A DNA stretch of 64,000 nt, from positions 250,118-314,117 of the forward strand of contig NZ_CP046212.1 of NCBI RefSeq assembly GCF_012570745.1, given 5' to 3'. This DNA comes from Enterobacteriaceae endosymbiont of Donacia dentata. Its GTDB lineage: Bacteria > Pseudomonadota > Gammaproteobacteria > Enterobacterales > Enterobacteriaceae. Positions 40,740-50,291 of the stretch are shown here, in pieces. The notes below the pieces were generated by a model, which was not told the origin of the DNA, made no database searches, and was given only the letters and a program-made list of their open reading frames with translations. Position numbers and translations under genes: made by a program. Within the stretch, counting starts at the first letter, position 1. Every line of letters starts with the position of its first letter.

Positions 40740-42604
40740 TTAAATTAAAAATTTTTCTTTATGTTTAAAAATATAATCAAAAATTTTTCTTGTTATATAT
40801 CCTATTGAAATATTACTATTTTCTATAATAATTGTAATAGCTATTTTAGGGTCTTCAAAAGGAGCAAAAGCTATTATAAGCTTATGATCTCTTAATTTTT
40901 TTTTTATGCTTTTAACATTACATTTTTTTATATTTTTTAAATTAAAAACTTGAGCAGTTCCTGTTTTTGCAGCTATATGATAATTTGCTGAAGAAAAATA
41001 TTTATACATAGTACCTTGTTTTTTATTAGCTACATTATACATTCCTAATTTTACTATATCCCAATATTTTATTGGTAAATCTATTATTTTTTTATCTTTA
41101 GATGGTAAATAATAATAAAATATATTATTTAATTTTCGTTTTTGATAAATATGTAAAGCTTTACTCATACCATTATTTATTAAAATAGTTAATGCATTAT
41201 GTATTTGTATCGGTGTGGCATTCCAATAACTTTGTCCTATTCCAACTAAAATAGTATCTCCTAAATACCAAGGTAATTGTATATTATTAAATTTCCATTT
41301 TTTTGTTGGCATATTACCTATTTTTTCATCAAATAAATCAATATTAGTTAATTTACCATAACCGAATTTAGTCATCCATTGATGAATTTTATTAATACCT
41401 ATATTATAGGATAATTGATAAAAAAAAGAATCAGATGATTCTTGTATAGCTTTTATAATATTTAAATAACCATGACCTTTTTTTTTCCAATCTTTATAAA
41501 ATTGATTAATTTTAGGTATTTTCCACCATCCTGGATCAAATAAAATTGTATTTTCATTTATTAAATTAAAATTTAAAGCAATTAAAGATAAATATGGTTT
41601 TACAGTAGAAGCAGGAGGATATATTCCTTGAATAGCTCTATTAACTAATGGATGATTAATATTTTTTAATAAAATATTTAAATTATTATTTCTGTTATTA
41701 TTCATAAATAAATTAGGATCATAACCAGGTGTTGACACCATGGCTAAAATATTACCATTTTTGGGATTACTAACAATAACAACACCTTTAATATTAATCA
41801 TTAATGAATAAATATATCTTTGTAAAAACAAATCAATTGTTAAAAAAATATCACTTCCTGTATATGCATTTTTTTTACAAATTTTATATTTATATTTACC
41901 TTGATTATTTGTAGCAATTTTTTGATAGCCTACAGTACCATATAATAAATTTTCATAATATTTTTCAATACCATTAACTCCTATTGGATGATTTTTAATG
42001 TATCTTTTTATAAGATTTGTGTTTTTAAAAAAAATACTTTTTTTATCATCATATAATTTAACATAACCTATTACATGAGAAAATATCCTACCATAAGGAT
42101 AAAAACGTTTTTGAAAAGTTACTAAAGATATTTCAGGAAATTTATATCTATTTACTAAAAATTTTGATTTTTGTACTTGACTTAAATTAAATTTTAATAT
42201 TATTGATTTATAGTTATTATTTTTAATGTTTTTTTTTATAATATTGATTATATCATATTTATTATTTTTTAATTTTAAAATTTTTTGTAAATTTATAATT
42301 TTTTGAAAAAAAATATTAGTATTATTGGGTTTTATTTTTAAACGATAAAAAATTAAATTTTTAGCTAAAACTATACCATTTCTATCATAAATTAATCCTC
42401 TGTTTGGTACTAAAAAAAAAAATTAGTATAATTTAATTCTGCCTGTAGTTTATATTTTTTATAAGATTTAATTTGTAAGTAATATAAATTATATATTAAT
42501 ATAATCATTAATATGAAAAATATTTTTATTAAAAATTTTGTTCTTTGTAAAAAAATTTTTGATTTTATTTCTTTTTTTTTTAAAAAATTATAATTAATAT
42601 TCAT
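40740..42604 (-). CDS. mrdA: penicillin-binding protein 2 (MrdA), frameshifted at an A11 tract
   Basis: Elongasome transpeptidase. The first frame (42604 to 42410) encodes 64 aa with the cytosolic tail and one membrane helix and stops in a run of 11 T on the coding strand. The next frame is open without interruption from there to the stop at 40740 and continues the protein: LVPNRGLIYDRNG, then KRFYPYGRIFSHVIGYV. One added T would give about 621 aa (E. coli 633). The catalytic motifs are intact: STVK in YPPASTVKPY, SSD, and KTGTAQVF. The downstream frame has no ATG, GTG or TTG before the TTG at 41831, so it cannot start on its own near the fault. Polymerase slippage may restore the frame; a sequencing error or true inactivation are the alternatives. 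Confidence 0.9.
42412..42422 (-). repeat. A11 homopolymer at the mrdA frameshift
   Basis: Eleven A on the plus strand (T on the coding strand) separate the two mrdA frames. A length of 12 or 9 would join them. Confidence 0.85.
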
Positions 42605-42637
42605 TAGTAATTTATAACCTATAATATTTTAAATATT

Positions 42638-43660
42638 TTATGAAAACAATAAAGTTAATCTTTCTAAATCAATCCAAAAATATTTTTCTATATAATTATT
42701 TATTATAAAACTTTTAATATTTATTTCAATTTCTAATAATAATTGAATTATTAAATATAATTTTTTATAATTTAATTTTTTTAATGATGTTTTAAAAAAA
42801 ACAATTTTTTTTATAGAAATTATTTTATTTTGTTTAAAAATTGTATTTAAAGAATATTTTTTTAAATTTCTATATATTTTTAAAATTAAAAAAATATTTT
42901 TTTGTAATTGATGTAATATTAAAAATGGATTTTGTTGAGTATATCTCATATATTTAATTATATTAATACTATTTTCTATATCTCCTTTTAAAAGAGAATT
43001 AATTAAATTACTTTCTTTTAGAAAAATAAAATTACTAATATTATTTAATATAATTAATAAAGAAGAATAATTATTATTTTTTTTTTGTAAAGAAATATTT
43101 TTTATAACTTGATTTAGTAAAATTAAATTATCAGAAAAATAATTTTTTAATAAATTACAAATATTTTTATTAATAGGTAAATTAAATTTTTGAAAACAAT
43201 AATTAATCCAATTAACTAATTTTATATTAGTTAACTTATTACATTTTATAAAAATAGAAAATTTATTATTTATAATATTCCTTATTATTTTTTCTGTATA
43301 TAAATTTATATTATTATGAATTTCTATAATTAATATATTATTGTTATTTGTTAAATTTATTAAAAATATTAAATTTTTTATATATTTAATAAATATATTT
43401 TTATTTAAAAATATTAAATGTATAATTTGTTTTTTACAAAAAAAATCATTTGTAGAAAATTTAAAAAAAACATATTTCCAATCAAAATTATTATCTACAA
43501 TAATAATATTATTTTTAACAAATTTTAATTTTAGAAATTTATATAATAATAAATTTATATTTTTTTTTATAAAAAATAATTCATCACCAGCTATAATATA
43601 GCAAAAATATTTTTTATCATAAATTTTTTTATAAAAAGTATTAAATAATATTTTACTCAT
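42638..43660 (-). CDS. holA: DNA polymerase III delta subunit HolA
   Basis: Clamp-loader subunit that opens the beta clamp. 340 aa (E. coli 343), strongly diverged and rich in K, N, I and F. Features that fit are YIIAGDELFFI near the N-terminus (E. coli YLLLGNDPLLL), NFDWKYVF, the middle FLKESNLINSLLKGDIENSI, and the C-terminal YFWIDLERLTLLFS against SVWAELEGLSLLLC. Position between mrdA and leuS is the E. coli position; rlmH, rsfS, nadD and lptE are gone. Confidence 0.85.
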   Translation of the reverse strand: MSKILFNTFYKKIYDKKYFCYIIAGDELFFIKKNINLLLYKFLKLKFVKNNIIIVDNNFDWKYVFFKFSTNDFFCKKQIIHLIFLNKNIFIKYIKNLIFLINLTNNNNILIIEIHNNINLYTEKIIRNIINNKFSIFIKCNKLTNIKLVNWINYCFQKFNLPINKNICNLLKNYFSDNLILLNQVIKNISLQKKNNNYSSLLIILNNISNFIFLKESNLINSLLKGDIENSINIIKYMRYTQQNPFLILHQLQKNIFLILKIYRNLKKYSLNTIFKQNKIISIKKIVFFKTSLKKLNYKKLYLIIQLLLEIEINIKSFIINNYIEKYFWIDLERLTLLFS

Positions 43661-43696
43661 TTTTTATTAAAAATTAATTTTTAAATTAATGAAAAT

Positions 43697-46246
43697 TTAT
43701 ATTTTTTTTGTTACTATATTAAATATTTTATATGGAATATAAATTGTTTTTATGATTGTAATATCTTTTAAAAATTTAGATATTTTGTTGTGTAATAAAA
43801 TATATTTTTGAATATTATTTTCTTTTTTTTTATATTTTAATGGAACTGTAAGATTATATTTTTTTTTACCATTAATTTGAATTACAAGATTAAAAGTATC
43901 AAATAATTTAGCATCAATATTTTCAATTATAGGCCATGATTCATAATCTATATTAGTCTTATTTTCTATATGTTTCCATAATACAAAACAAAAATGTGGT
44001 GTAAATGGATATAAAATTTTTAATACTATTAATAATCCATTATAAATAATTAAATAATCTATTTTATTAGATATTTTATATTTAATAATTTTATTAACTA
44101 AAGACATTATAGATGATATAGTTGTATTAAAAATTTGATGTTTTTCAAAATTATTTGTTGCTTTTATGATAGTATCATTTATATAATTTTTTATTATTAA
44201 TTGTTTTTTATTATATTTAGTAAACATACAATATTTTTCATAAATTTTTTTATAATTATAATTTAATTTTTTATATTTATAAATAAATCTCCATAATTTT
44301 TTTAAAAATTTAAACATTCCGTTAATTCCTGATTCTTTCCACTCTAAAGACATAGTTGGAGGAGCAGCAAACATAATAAAAAGACGTAAAGTATCAGCCC
44401 CATATTTACGAATAATATCTTGAGGATCAATACCATTATTTTTAGATTTAGACATTTTTATCATACCATTATAAATTAATTTTCTTCCTTTTTTATCAAA
44501 AATATTTGTATTATTATTTTTTTTAGAAATAACATTTTTAGATGAAACCCAATGGTATTGATTATTTTTATCTATATAATAATAAGAATCAGCTAAAACC
44601 ATTCCTTGACATAGTAATTTTTTTACCGGTTCATCTGTGTCTAATAATCCTATATCTCTCATTAATTTATGAAAAAAACGAAAATACATTAAATGCATTG
44701 TTGCATGTTCTATACCACCAATATATTGATCGATAGGTAACCAATATTTTGCTTTTTTTTTATCTAACATATTATTATTATCATGGGGACATGTATATCT
44801 TGCGTAATACCATGAAGATTCAATAAAAGTATCAAAAGTATCAGTTTCTATTTGTCCAATTATTCCATCCTTATTATATTGAAACCATTTTAAATTTTTT
44901 CTAATTTTTTCATTATAATTTTCTTTTATATTTTTATTAAAAAATTTTTTAGGAAAAATTAGAGGTAAATCTTTTTTTTTAAAAGGTATAAAATTACCAT
45001 CATTTTTTATAATAATAGGAATAGGAGTTCCCCATAATCGTTGTCTTGAAATACTCCAATCTTTTAAGTGATAATATTTTTTATAAAAAGCTATTTTTTT
45101 TTTCACTAAATCATTAAATAATAATTTATTATTAACTTTATTATTTTTATCAGCATTCCATATTTTATTTTTATTTATAATTAAAATATTACATTTTTCT
45201 GCTAATAATAAATCTATTTTATTATATTGAGGAATGCCTATAGTAGCATTAATTTCATGAATTTTAGATAAGTAATTTACTATTATTATTGGTATTTTTT
45301 TTTTTGTAAAAATATTTTCAGCAAATAATAAACTATTTATACATTTTATCTTAATAGGTAAAGATAATTTTTTTTCATAAGAAAATGAAAATTTACATTT
45401 TTGAATAAATTTTTTAATTTCTTTATTTTTAATAAATTTTTCACATATAGGATGATTATATAAAATTTTTATAAAATTAATATCTATACATTGATATTTT
45501 AATTCTAAAAAAACATTAAGTTTAATATTAGTATTAAATATTTTAAAAAAAATTTCTATTCCTTCTATTTTACCTATCCAATTTTTTTGCATATTTTTAA
45601 CTTGATTAGGCCAATGTTCTAATTTTTTTAAATAATTCAATAATTCTTCAGAATAAGAAGTAATTTTTAAAAACCATTGTTTAATCCACTTTTTTTTAAC
45701 AAAACTATGACATCTCCAACAAGAATTATTTATAACTTGTTCATTAGCTAATATTGTTTTATCTGTAGGACACCAATTTATTAAAGATTTTTTTTTATAT
45801 GCTAATCCTAATTTATATAATTTTAAAAAAAACCATTGTTCCCAACGATAATATTCAGGATCACATGTTGTAATTTCTCTATTCCAATCAAAACTAAATC
45901 CTAATAATTTTAGTTGTTTTTTCATGTATAAAATATTATTTTTAGTCCAAATTTTAGGAGAAACATTATTATTATAAGCTGCTATTTCAGCAGGCAAACC
46001 AAAAGCATCCCATCCAATTGGATGTAAAACATTTTTACCCAACATACGTTGATATCTAGCAATAACATCTCCTATAGTATAGTTACGAACATGACCCATA
46101 TGTAATTTACCAGATGGATATGGTAACATTGATAAACAATAAAATTTTTTTTTATTATAATTTTCTGTTACTTTAAAAGTATTTTTTAAATCCCATTGTT
46201 TTTGAACGTAAGATTCTATTTCTTTAGGAGAATATTCTTTTTTCAT
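43697..46246 (-). CDS. leuS: leucyl-tRNA synthetase with a degenerate editing site
   Basis: Class Ia synthetase, 849 aa (E. coli 860). Synthetic site motifs are intact: HMGH in PYPSGKLHMGHVRN and KMSKSKNNGIDP. A zinc-type CWRC is at about 177-180. The CP1 editing domain is present by length but its threonine-rich motif TTRPDT (E. coli 247-252) reads LELKYQ at the same positions, and the GTGAVMAVPGHDQRD region reads EINATIGIPQYNKID. Charging should be kept while clearance of mischarged tRNA-Leu is probably lost. Two tRNA-Leu genes (UAG, GAG) are in the window. Confidence 0.96.
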   Translation of the reverse strand: MKKEYSPKEIESYVQKQWDLKNTFKVTENYNKKKFYCLSMLPYPSGKLHMGHVRNYTIGDVIARYQRMLGKNVLHPIGWDAFGLPAEIAAYNNNVSPKIWTKNNILYMKKQLKLLGFSFDWNREITTCDPEYYRWEQWFFLKLYKLGLAYKKKSLINWCPTDKTILANEQVINNSCWRCHSFVKKKWIKQWFLKITSYSEELLNYLKKLEHWPNQVKNMQKNWIGKIEGIEIFFKIFNTNIKLNVFLELKYQCIDINFIKILYNHPICEKFIKNKEIKKFIQKCKFSFSYEKKLSLPIKIKCINSLLFAENIFTKKKIPIIIVNYLSKIHEINATIGIPQYNKIDLLLAEKCNILIINKNKIWNADKNNKVNNKLLFNDLVKKKIAFYKKYYHLKDWSISRQRLWGTPIPIIIKNDGNFIPFKKKDLPLIFPKKFFNKNIKENYNEKIRKNLKWFQYNKDGIIGQIETDTFDTFIESSWYYARYTCPHDNNNMLDKKKAKYWLPIDQYIGGIEHATMHLMYFRFFHKLMRDIGLLDTDEPVKKLLCQGMVLADSYYYIDKNNQYHWVSSKNVISKKNNNTNIFDKKGRKLIYNGMIKMSKSKNNGIDPQDIIRKYGADTLRLFIMFAAPPTMSLEWKESGINGMFKFLKKLWRFIYKYKKLNYNYKKIYEKYCMFTKYNKKQLIIKNYINDTIIKATNNFEKHQIFNTTISSIMSLVNKIIKYKISNKIDYLIIYNGLLIVLKILYPFTPHFCFVLWKHIENKTNIDYESWPIIENIDAKLFDTFNLVIQINGKKKYNLTVPLKYKKKENNIQKYILLHNKISKFLKDITIIKTIYIPYKIFNIVTKKI

Positions 46247-46353
46247 ATAAAAAAATTTCCGAATTTATTATTTCTAAAATTATTAAAAAAATAATAAAAT
46301 ATTTTTTATAAAAATAATTTATTATTATATATTTTAATTTTATTAAAAATTTT

Positions 46354-46812
46354 TTATAAATATGGATTTTTATATCCAAGTAATTTAAGTATATTAATTT
46401 CTTTTAATTCCATTAAATTTGCTTCATAAAAATTTTTATGCTTATATTTTAATAAATGTAAAACTGAATGTATAATAATATGAGTATAATGTAATTTTAA
46501 TGTTTTTTTTTGTAAAATAGATTCATATTCAATAATTTCTTTACATAAAATAATATCTCCTAATAATGTTTTTTTTAAAAAATTATTTTCTAATAAAAAA
46601 GATAAAACATTAGTTGGTTTAGATATTTTTAAATATTTTTTATTAAGTTTTTTTATAATATTTTTTTTTACTATAGAAATAGTTATTTCAACTTTTTTAA
46701 TGTTTTTTTTTGTAAAAATTATATTCAACCAATAAAAAATTTCATTTTTTGTTGGTAAATTATTATTATTTTTACAATAATTATAATAATTTAAAATAAT
46801 ATTTGATTTCAT
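46354..46812 (-). CDS. ybeY: endoribonuclease YbeY (rRNA maturation / ribosome quality control)
   Basis: 152 aa (E. coli 155). The zinc motif HSVLHLLKYKH keeps all three histidines of HGxLHLxGYDH, though the GYD part reads KYK. KPTNVLSF and LLGDIILC are conserved. The arginine that precedes in YRGKDKPTNVLSF is leucine here (L61). AGGA lies 5 nt upstream of the ATG. It lies between leuS and miaB as in E. coli, with ybeZ and ybeX missing. Confidence 0.92.
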   Translation of the reverse strand: MKSNIILNYYNYCKNNNNLPTKNEIFYWLNIIFTKKNIKKVEITISIVKKNIIKKLNKKYLKISKPTNVLSFLLENNFLKKTLLGDIILCKEIIEYESILQKKTLKLHYTHIIIHSVLHLLKYKHKNFYEANLMELKEINILKLLGYKNPYL

Positions 46813-46827
46813 AAAATCCTAAATAAA

Positions 46828-48168
46828 TTAATTTTTACAAACAGAAATAAATTTTGCGTATAAAGAGTATAAATAAGAATCAATAATTTTTACATTTACA
46901 AATTCACCAATACAATTGTAATTGTTTGTAAAAAAAACAGTTCTATTATTTTCTGTTTTTCCAAAATATTGATTATTTTGAGTAGATATACCTTCTACTA
47001 ATACAATTTGTATTGTATTTATCATTTTTAAACTAAATTTTTTAGTTTGTTGTTTTAAATAATATTGTAATAAATATAATCTTTCTTTTTTTTCATTTAT
47101 ACTTATATTATCTTTCATTTTACTAGCTGGAGTTCCAGGTCTAGCAGAATAAATAAAACTAAAACTCATATCTAAGTCAATGTCTAAAATTAATGAAATA
47201 GTATCATAAAAATCTTTTTTAGTTTCACCAGGAAAACCGACAATAAAATCCGAGCTAATTTGAATATCAGGTCTAATATTTTTAAGTTTATTTATAATTT
47301 GAATGTATTCATTAACATTATATCTTCTTTTCATTAAAGAAAGAATTCGATCAGATCCACTTTGCACTGGTAAATGTAAAAAATTTACTAGTTGAGGAAT
47401 TTTTTTGTATATATTGATTAAATCATCAGAAAAATTTTGAGGATGACTTGTAGTATATCTAATTCTTTTAATATTTTTTATTTTAGATATCATTTTTAAT
47501 AATTTAGTAAAATTACAATAATCTTGTTTTATAATATTTCTATAATTATAGGAATTAACATTTTGTCCAAGTAAATGTATTTCTTTAACTCCTTGTAATG
47601 ATAAATTTTTAATTTCTAAAATTATATCTTTATAAGGTCTACTTATTTCTTTTCCTCTAGTATAAGGAACTATACAATATGTACAATATTTATTACAACC
47701 TTCCATAATGGTAACAAAAGAACTTACATTTTTTGTTTTGGTTAAAGGAAAGAATTTAAATTTTTCAATTTTTGGGAAACTTATATCAATTAAATATTTT
47801 TTGAACTTACGAACTTTATATATCATTTTAGGTAATCTATGAAAAGTTTGAGGACCAAAAATAATATCTATATAATATGCTCTTTTTAATATTTTTTCTC
47901 CTTCCTTAGAAGCAACACAACCTCCAACTCCAATTATAATTTCTGGATTATTTTTTTTTAAATTTTTCCACCTTCCTAATTGATGAAATAATTTTTCTTG
48001 TGCTTTTTCTCTAATAGAACATGTATTTAATATTAAAATATTAGCATCTTGGACAGATTTAGTAATTTTACAATTTAATTCTTTTTTCATAATATCAATA
48101 ATTTTTGAGGAGTCATATTCATTCATTTGACAGCCCCAAGTTTTAATATATAATTTATTATTTAGCAT
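46828..48168 (-). CDS. miaB: tRNA-2-methylthio-N6-isopentenyladenosine synthase MiaB
   Basis: Radical SAM methylthiotransferase for A37 of tRNAs reading UNN codons. 446 aa (E. coli 474). The auxiliary-cluster cysteines are in KTWGCQMNE, NTCSIREKA and GVGGCVAS; the radical SAM motif is CNKYCTYC. A C-terminal TRAM domain is present. It needs the MiaA product, which is not in the window. It precedes ybeY and follows the tRNA cluster as in E. coli. Confidence 0.96.
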   Translation of the reverse strand: MLNNKLYIKTWGCQMNEYDSSKIIDIMKKELNCKITKSVQDANILILNTCSIREKAQEKLFHQLGRWKNLKKNNPEIIIGVGGCVASKEGEKILKRAYYIDIIFGPQTFHRLPKMIYKVRKFKKYLIDISFPKIEKFKFFPLTKTKNVSSFVTIMEGCNKYCTYCIVPYTRGKEISRPYKDIILEIKNLSLQGVKEIHLLGQNVNSYNYRNIIKQDYCNFTKLLKMISKIKNIKRIRYTTSHPQNFSDDLINIYKKIPQLVNFLHLPVQSGSDRILSLMKRRYNVNEYIQIINKLKNIRPDIQISSDFIVGFPGETKKDFYDTISLILDIDLDMSFSFIYSARPGTPASKMKDNISINEKKERLYLLQYYLKQQTKKFSLKMINTIQIVLVEGISTQNNQYFGKTENNRTVFFTNNYNCIGEFVNVKIIDSYLYSLYAKFISVCKN

Positions 48169-48230
48169 AATCAGATTACAAAAATTATTTTTATAAAAAA
48201 ATCGAATAAAAGTAATAATGTTAAATTATT

Positions 48231-48302
48231 CTGGGGTACCTGGATTTGAACCAGGGATGCCGGTATCAAAAACCGGTGCCTTAACCACTTGGCTATACCC
48301 CA
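48231..48302 (-). tRNA. tRNA-Gln (anticodon TTG)
   Basis: The minus-strand gene begins TGGGGTATAGCCAAG with anticodon loop TTTTGAT, close to E. coli glnW, with the weak U1-A72 pair and G73 that GlnRS reads. CCA is not encoded. Confidence 0.97.
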
Positions 48303-48310
48303 TCATATTT

Positions 48311-48400
48311 TGCGGAAGACGAGACTCGAACTCGTATTATCTTTTTTAAATAGCCAGAACCTAAATCTGGTGCGTCTACCAATATTTCCGCCACTTCCGC
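48311..48400 (-). tRNA. tRNA-Leu (anticodon TAG)
   Basis: The minus-strand gene begins GCGGAAGTGGCGGAA with an anticodon arm like E. coli leuW (loop ATTTAGG). It is 90 nt long, with an A+T-rich long variable arm typical of class II tRNAs. CCA is not encoded. Confidence 0.96.
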
Positions 48401-48414
48401 AGAAATAATTTCTA

Positions 48415-48490
48415 TAGCTACGATGGGAGTTGAACCCATGACCTCAGCGTTATGAGTGCTGTGCTCTAAACCAAACTGAGCTACGTAGCC
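48415..48490 (-). tRNA. tRNA-Met, elongator (anticodon CAT)
   Basis: The minus-strand gene begins GGCTACGTAGCTCAG as in E. coli metT/metU. The D loop is two T longer and the first pair is G1-U72. CCA is not encoded. The order Met-Leu-Gln matches E. coli metT-leuW-glnW next to miaB, which argues against tRNA-Ile2(CAU). Confidence 0.94.
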
Positions 48491-48594
48491 AACAATTATT
48501 TTTATATTATGTAAATAATTAAGTATAACGTCAACTAATTTATTTATAAAAATTAGTATTTAAAATTAAATTTAATAAAAGGAATAAACGTAAA

Positions 48595-50235
48595 ATGTAT
48601 AATTATTATAAAAATAATTTTATTTTTCGAATTATAGATAATGATATAAAACAAAAAAAATATGATATGATTTGTACAAGATTTCCTCCTGAACCTAATG
48701 GATATCTACATATAGGTCATATAAAATCTATTTATTTAAACTTTTTAATAGCTAAACATTATAAAGGAAAATGTTTTTTAAGAATTGATGATACTAATCC
48801 TTCTACAGAAAATGTTCAATATATTAAATCTATTATCAAAGATTTAAAATGGTTAGGATTTAAATGGGATGAAGAAATTAAGTATTCTTCAAATTATTTT
48901 AATTTAATGTATAAATATGCCATAGAATTAATAAATAAAAATTTAGCTTATGTTGATCAATTAAATATTAATGATATTAAAAATTATAGGGGAACATTAT
49001 TAATACCAGGGGAAAATAGTCCGTATAGAAATCGTTCAAAACAAGAAAATTTAGAATTATTTGAAAAAATGCGTTTAGGTTATTTTCCTGAAGGTAGTAT
49101 GTCTTTACGTGCAAAAATTAATATGAAATCAAAAGTAATTGTAATGAGAGATCCTGTATTATATAGAATTAAGTTCAAAAAACATCATCAAACTAATAAA
49201 AAATGGTGTATATATCCTACATATGATTTTAGTCATTGTATTTCAGATGCAATAGAAGGTATTACACATTCTTTATGTACATTAGAATTTCAAGATAATA
49301 GATTATTATATAATTGGATACTAAATAATATTAGTATAGGATTCCATCCTAAACAATATGAATTTTCCAAATTACAAATAGAATATAATATTACTTCAAA
49401 AAGAAAAATTAATTTACTAATTAAAAAAAAAATTGTAAATAATTGGAATGATCCTCGTTTATTAACTATTTCTGGACTAAGAAAAAAAGGATATACTCCT
49501 TCTTCTTTAAAAGAATTTTGTTATCGTATAGGTGTAACAAAACAAAATAATATTATTGAAAAATCTTTTTTAGAATATTGTATAAAATTTAAATTGAATA
49601 AGATAGTTCCTAGAACTATGGCAATTTTACGACCTTTAAAAATAATTATTAGTAATTTTTCTCCAGAACAAAAAATAAAATTATCTATTCCTAATCATCC
49701 TAATAATTTAAATATGGGATATAAAAATATTTATTTTACAAAAGAGATATATATAGATATTTTAGATTTTTCTGAAAAAAAAAAAAAAAATTATAAAAGA
49801 CTTGTTTTAGGTAAAAAAGTACGATTAAGATATGCTTTTGTAATTAAAGCAAATAAAATTATTAAAGATAAACATGGAAATATTCTTTATATTGATTGTA
49901 ATTATTATAAAGATACATTAGGGATGAAAATTAAAAAAAAACAAGAAATCAAAGGAATTATACATTGGATATCTTGTTCTTATTCAATTTCAGCATATTT
50001 TTATTTATATGATATTTTATTTATAAAAAAAAATATTAATAATTCTGATGATATTTTTTCTATTTTAAATAAAAAATCATTATTAATATATAATGGTTTC
50101 ATAGAGAAAAATTTACTAAAAGAAAATAAAAATAAACATTTTCAATTTGAAAGAGAAGGATATTTTTATTTAGATAAAAAATATAAAAACAAAATTATTT
50201 TTAATAGAATCGCGTCATTAAAAAAAAATAATTAA
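48595..50235 (+). CDS. glnS: glutaminyl-tRNA synthetase
   Basis: Class Ib synthetase, 546 aa (E. coli 554). The HIGH motif is in FPPEPNGYLHIGHIKSI. The KMSKS-equivalent, VMSKRK in E. coli, reads ITSKRK here. DAIEGITHSLCTLEFQDNR and the C-terminal anticodon-binding barrels (YKRLVLGKKVRLR, GIIHW) are kept. A run of 16 A (49775-49790) is read in frame as E-K-K-K-K-N. AAGG lies upstream of the ATG. Its substrate tRNA-Gln is 0.3 kb upstream. Confidence 0.96.
   Translation: MYNYYKNNFIFRIIDNDIKQKKYDMICTRFPPEPNGYLHIGHIKSIYLNFLIAKHYKGKCFLRIDDTNPSTENVQYIKSIIKDLKWLGFKWDEEIKYSSNYFNLMYKYAIELINKNLAYVDQLNINDIKNYRGTLLIPGENSPYRNRSKQENLELFEKMRLGYFPEGSMSLRAKINMKSKVIVMRDPVLYRIKFKKHHQTNKKWCIYPTYDFSHCISDAIEGITHSLCTLEFQDNRLLYNWILNNISIGFHPKQYEFSKLQIEYNITSKRKINLLIKKKIVNNWNDPRLLTISGLRKKGYTPSSLKEFCYRIGVTKQNNIIEKSFLEYCIKFKLNKIVPRTMAILRPLKIIISNFSPEQKIKLSIPNHPNNLNMGYKNIYFTKEIYIDILDFSEKKKKNYKRLVLGKKVRLRYAFVIKANKIIKDKHGNILYIDCNYYKDTLGMKIKKKQEIKGIIHWISCSYSISAYFYLYDILFIKKNINNSDDIFSILNKKSLLIYNGFIEKNLLKENKNKHFQFEREGYFYLDKKYKNKIIFNRIASLKKNN
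49775..49790 (+). repeat. A16 homopolymer inside glnS
   Basis: Sixteen consecutive A in the coding strand, in frame. It is the longest homopolymer I noticed in a gene here and is likely to be slippery for polymerases. Confidence 0.9.
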
Positions 50236-50254
50236 TTTAAAAAAAATAAAAAAA

Positions 50255-50284
50255 TAAAATCAATTATATTAATATAATTGATTT
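50255..50284. terminator. palindromic terminator between convergent glnS and fldA
   Basis: AAAATCAATTATAT (50255-50268) and its exact complement (50271-50284) lie between the glnS stop (50235) and the fldA stop (50292). The arrangement suits termination in both directions. Confidence 0.5.
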
Positions 50285-50291
50285 TATAATT

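Noticed and set aside
40740..41831. A separate 363-aa penicillin-binding protein starting at the TTG at 41831
   Set aside because: The same frame is open and homologous to PBP2 for another 580 bp upstream, so that TTG is an internal codon of mrdA.
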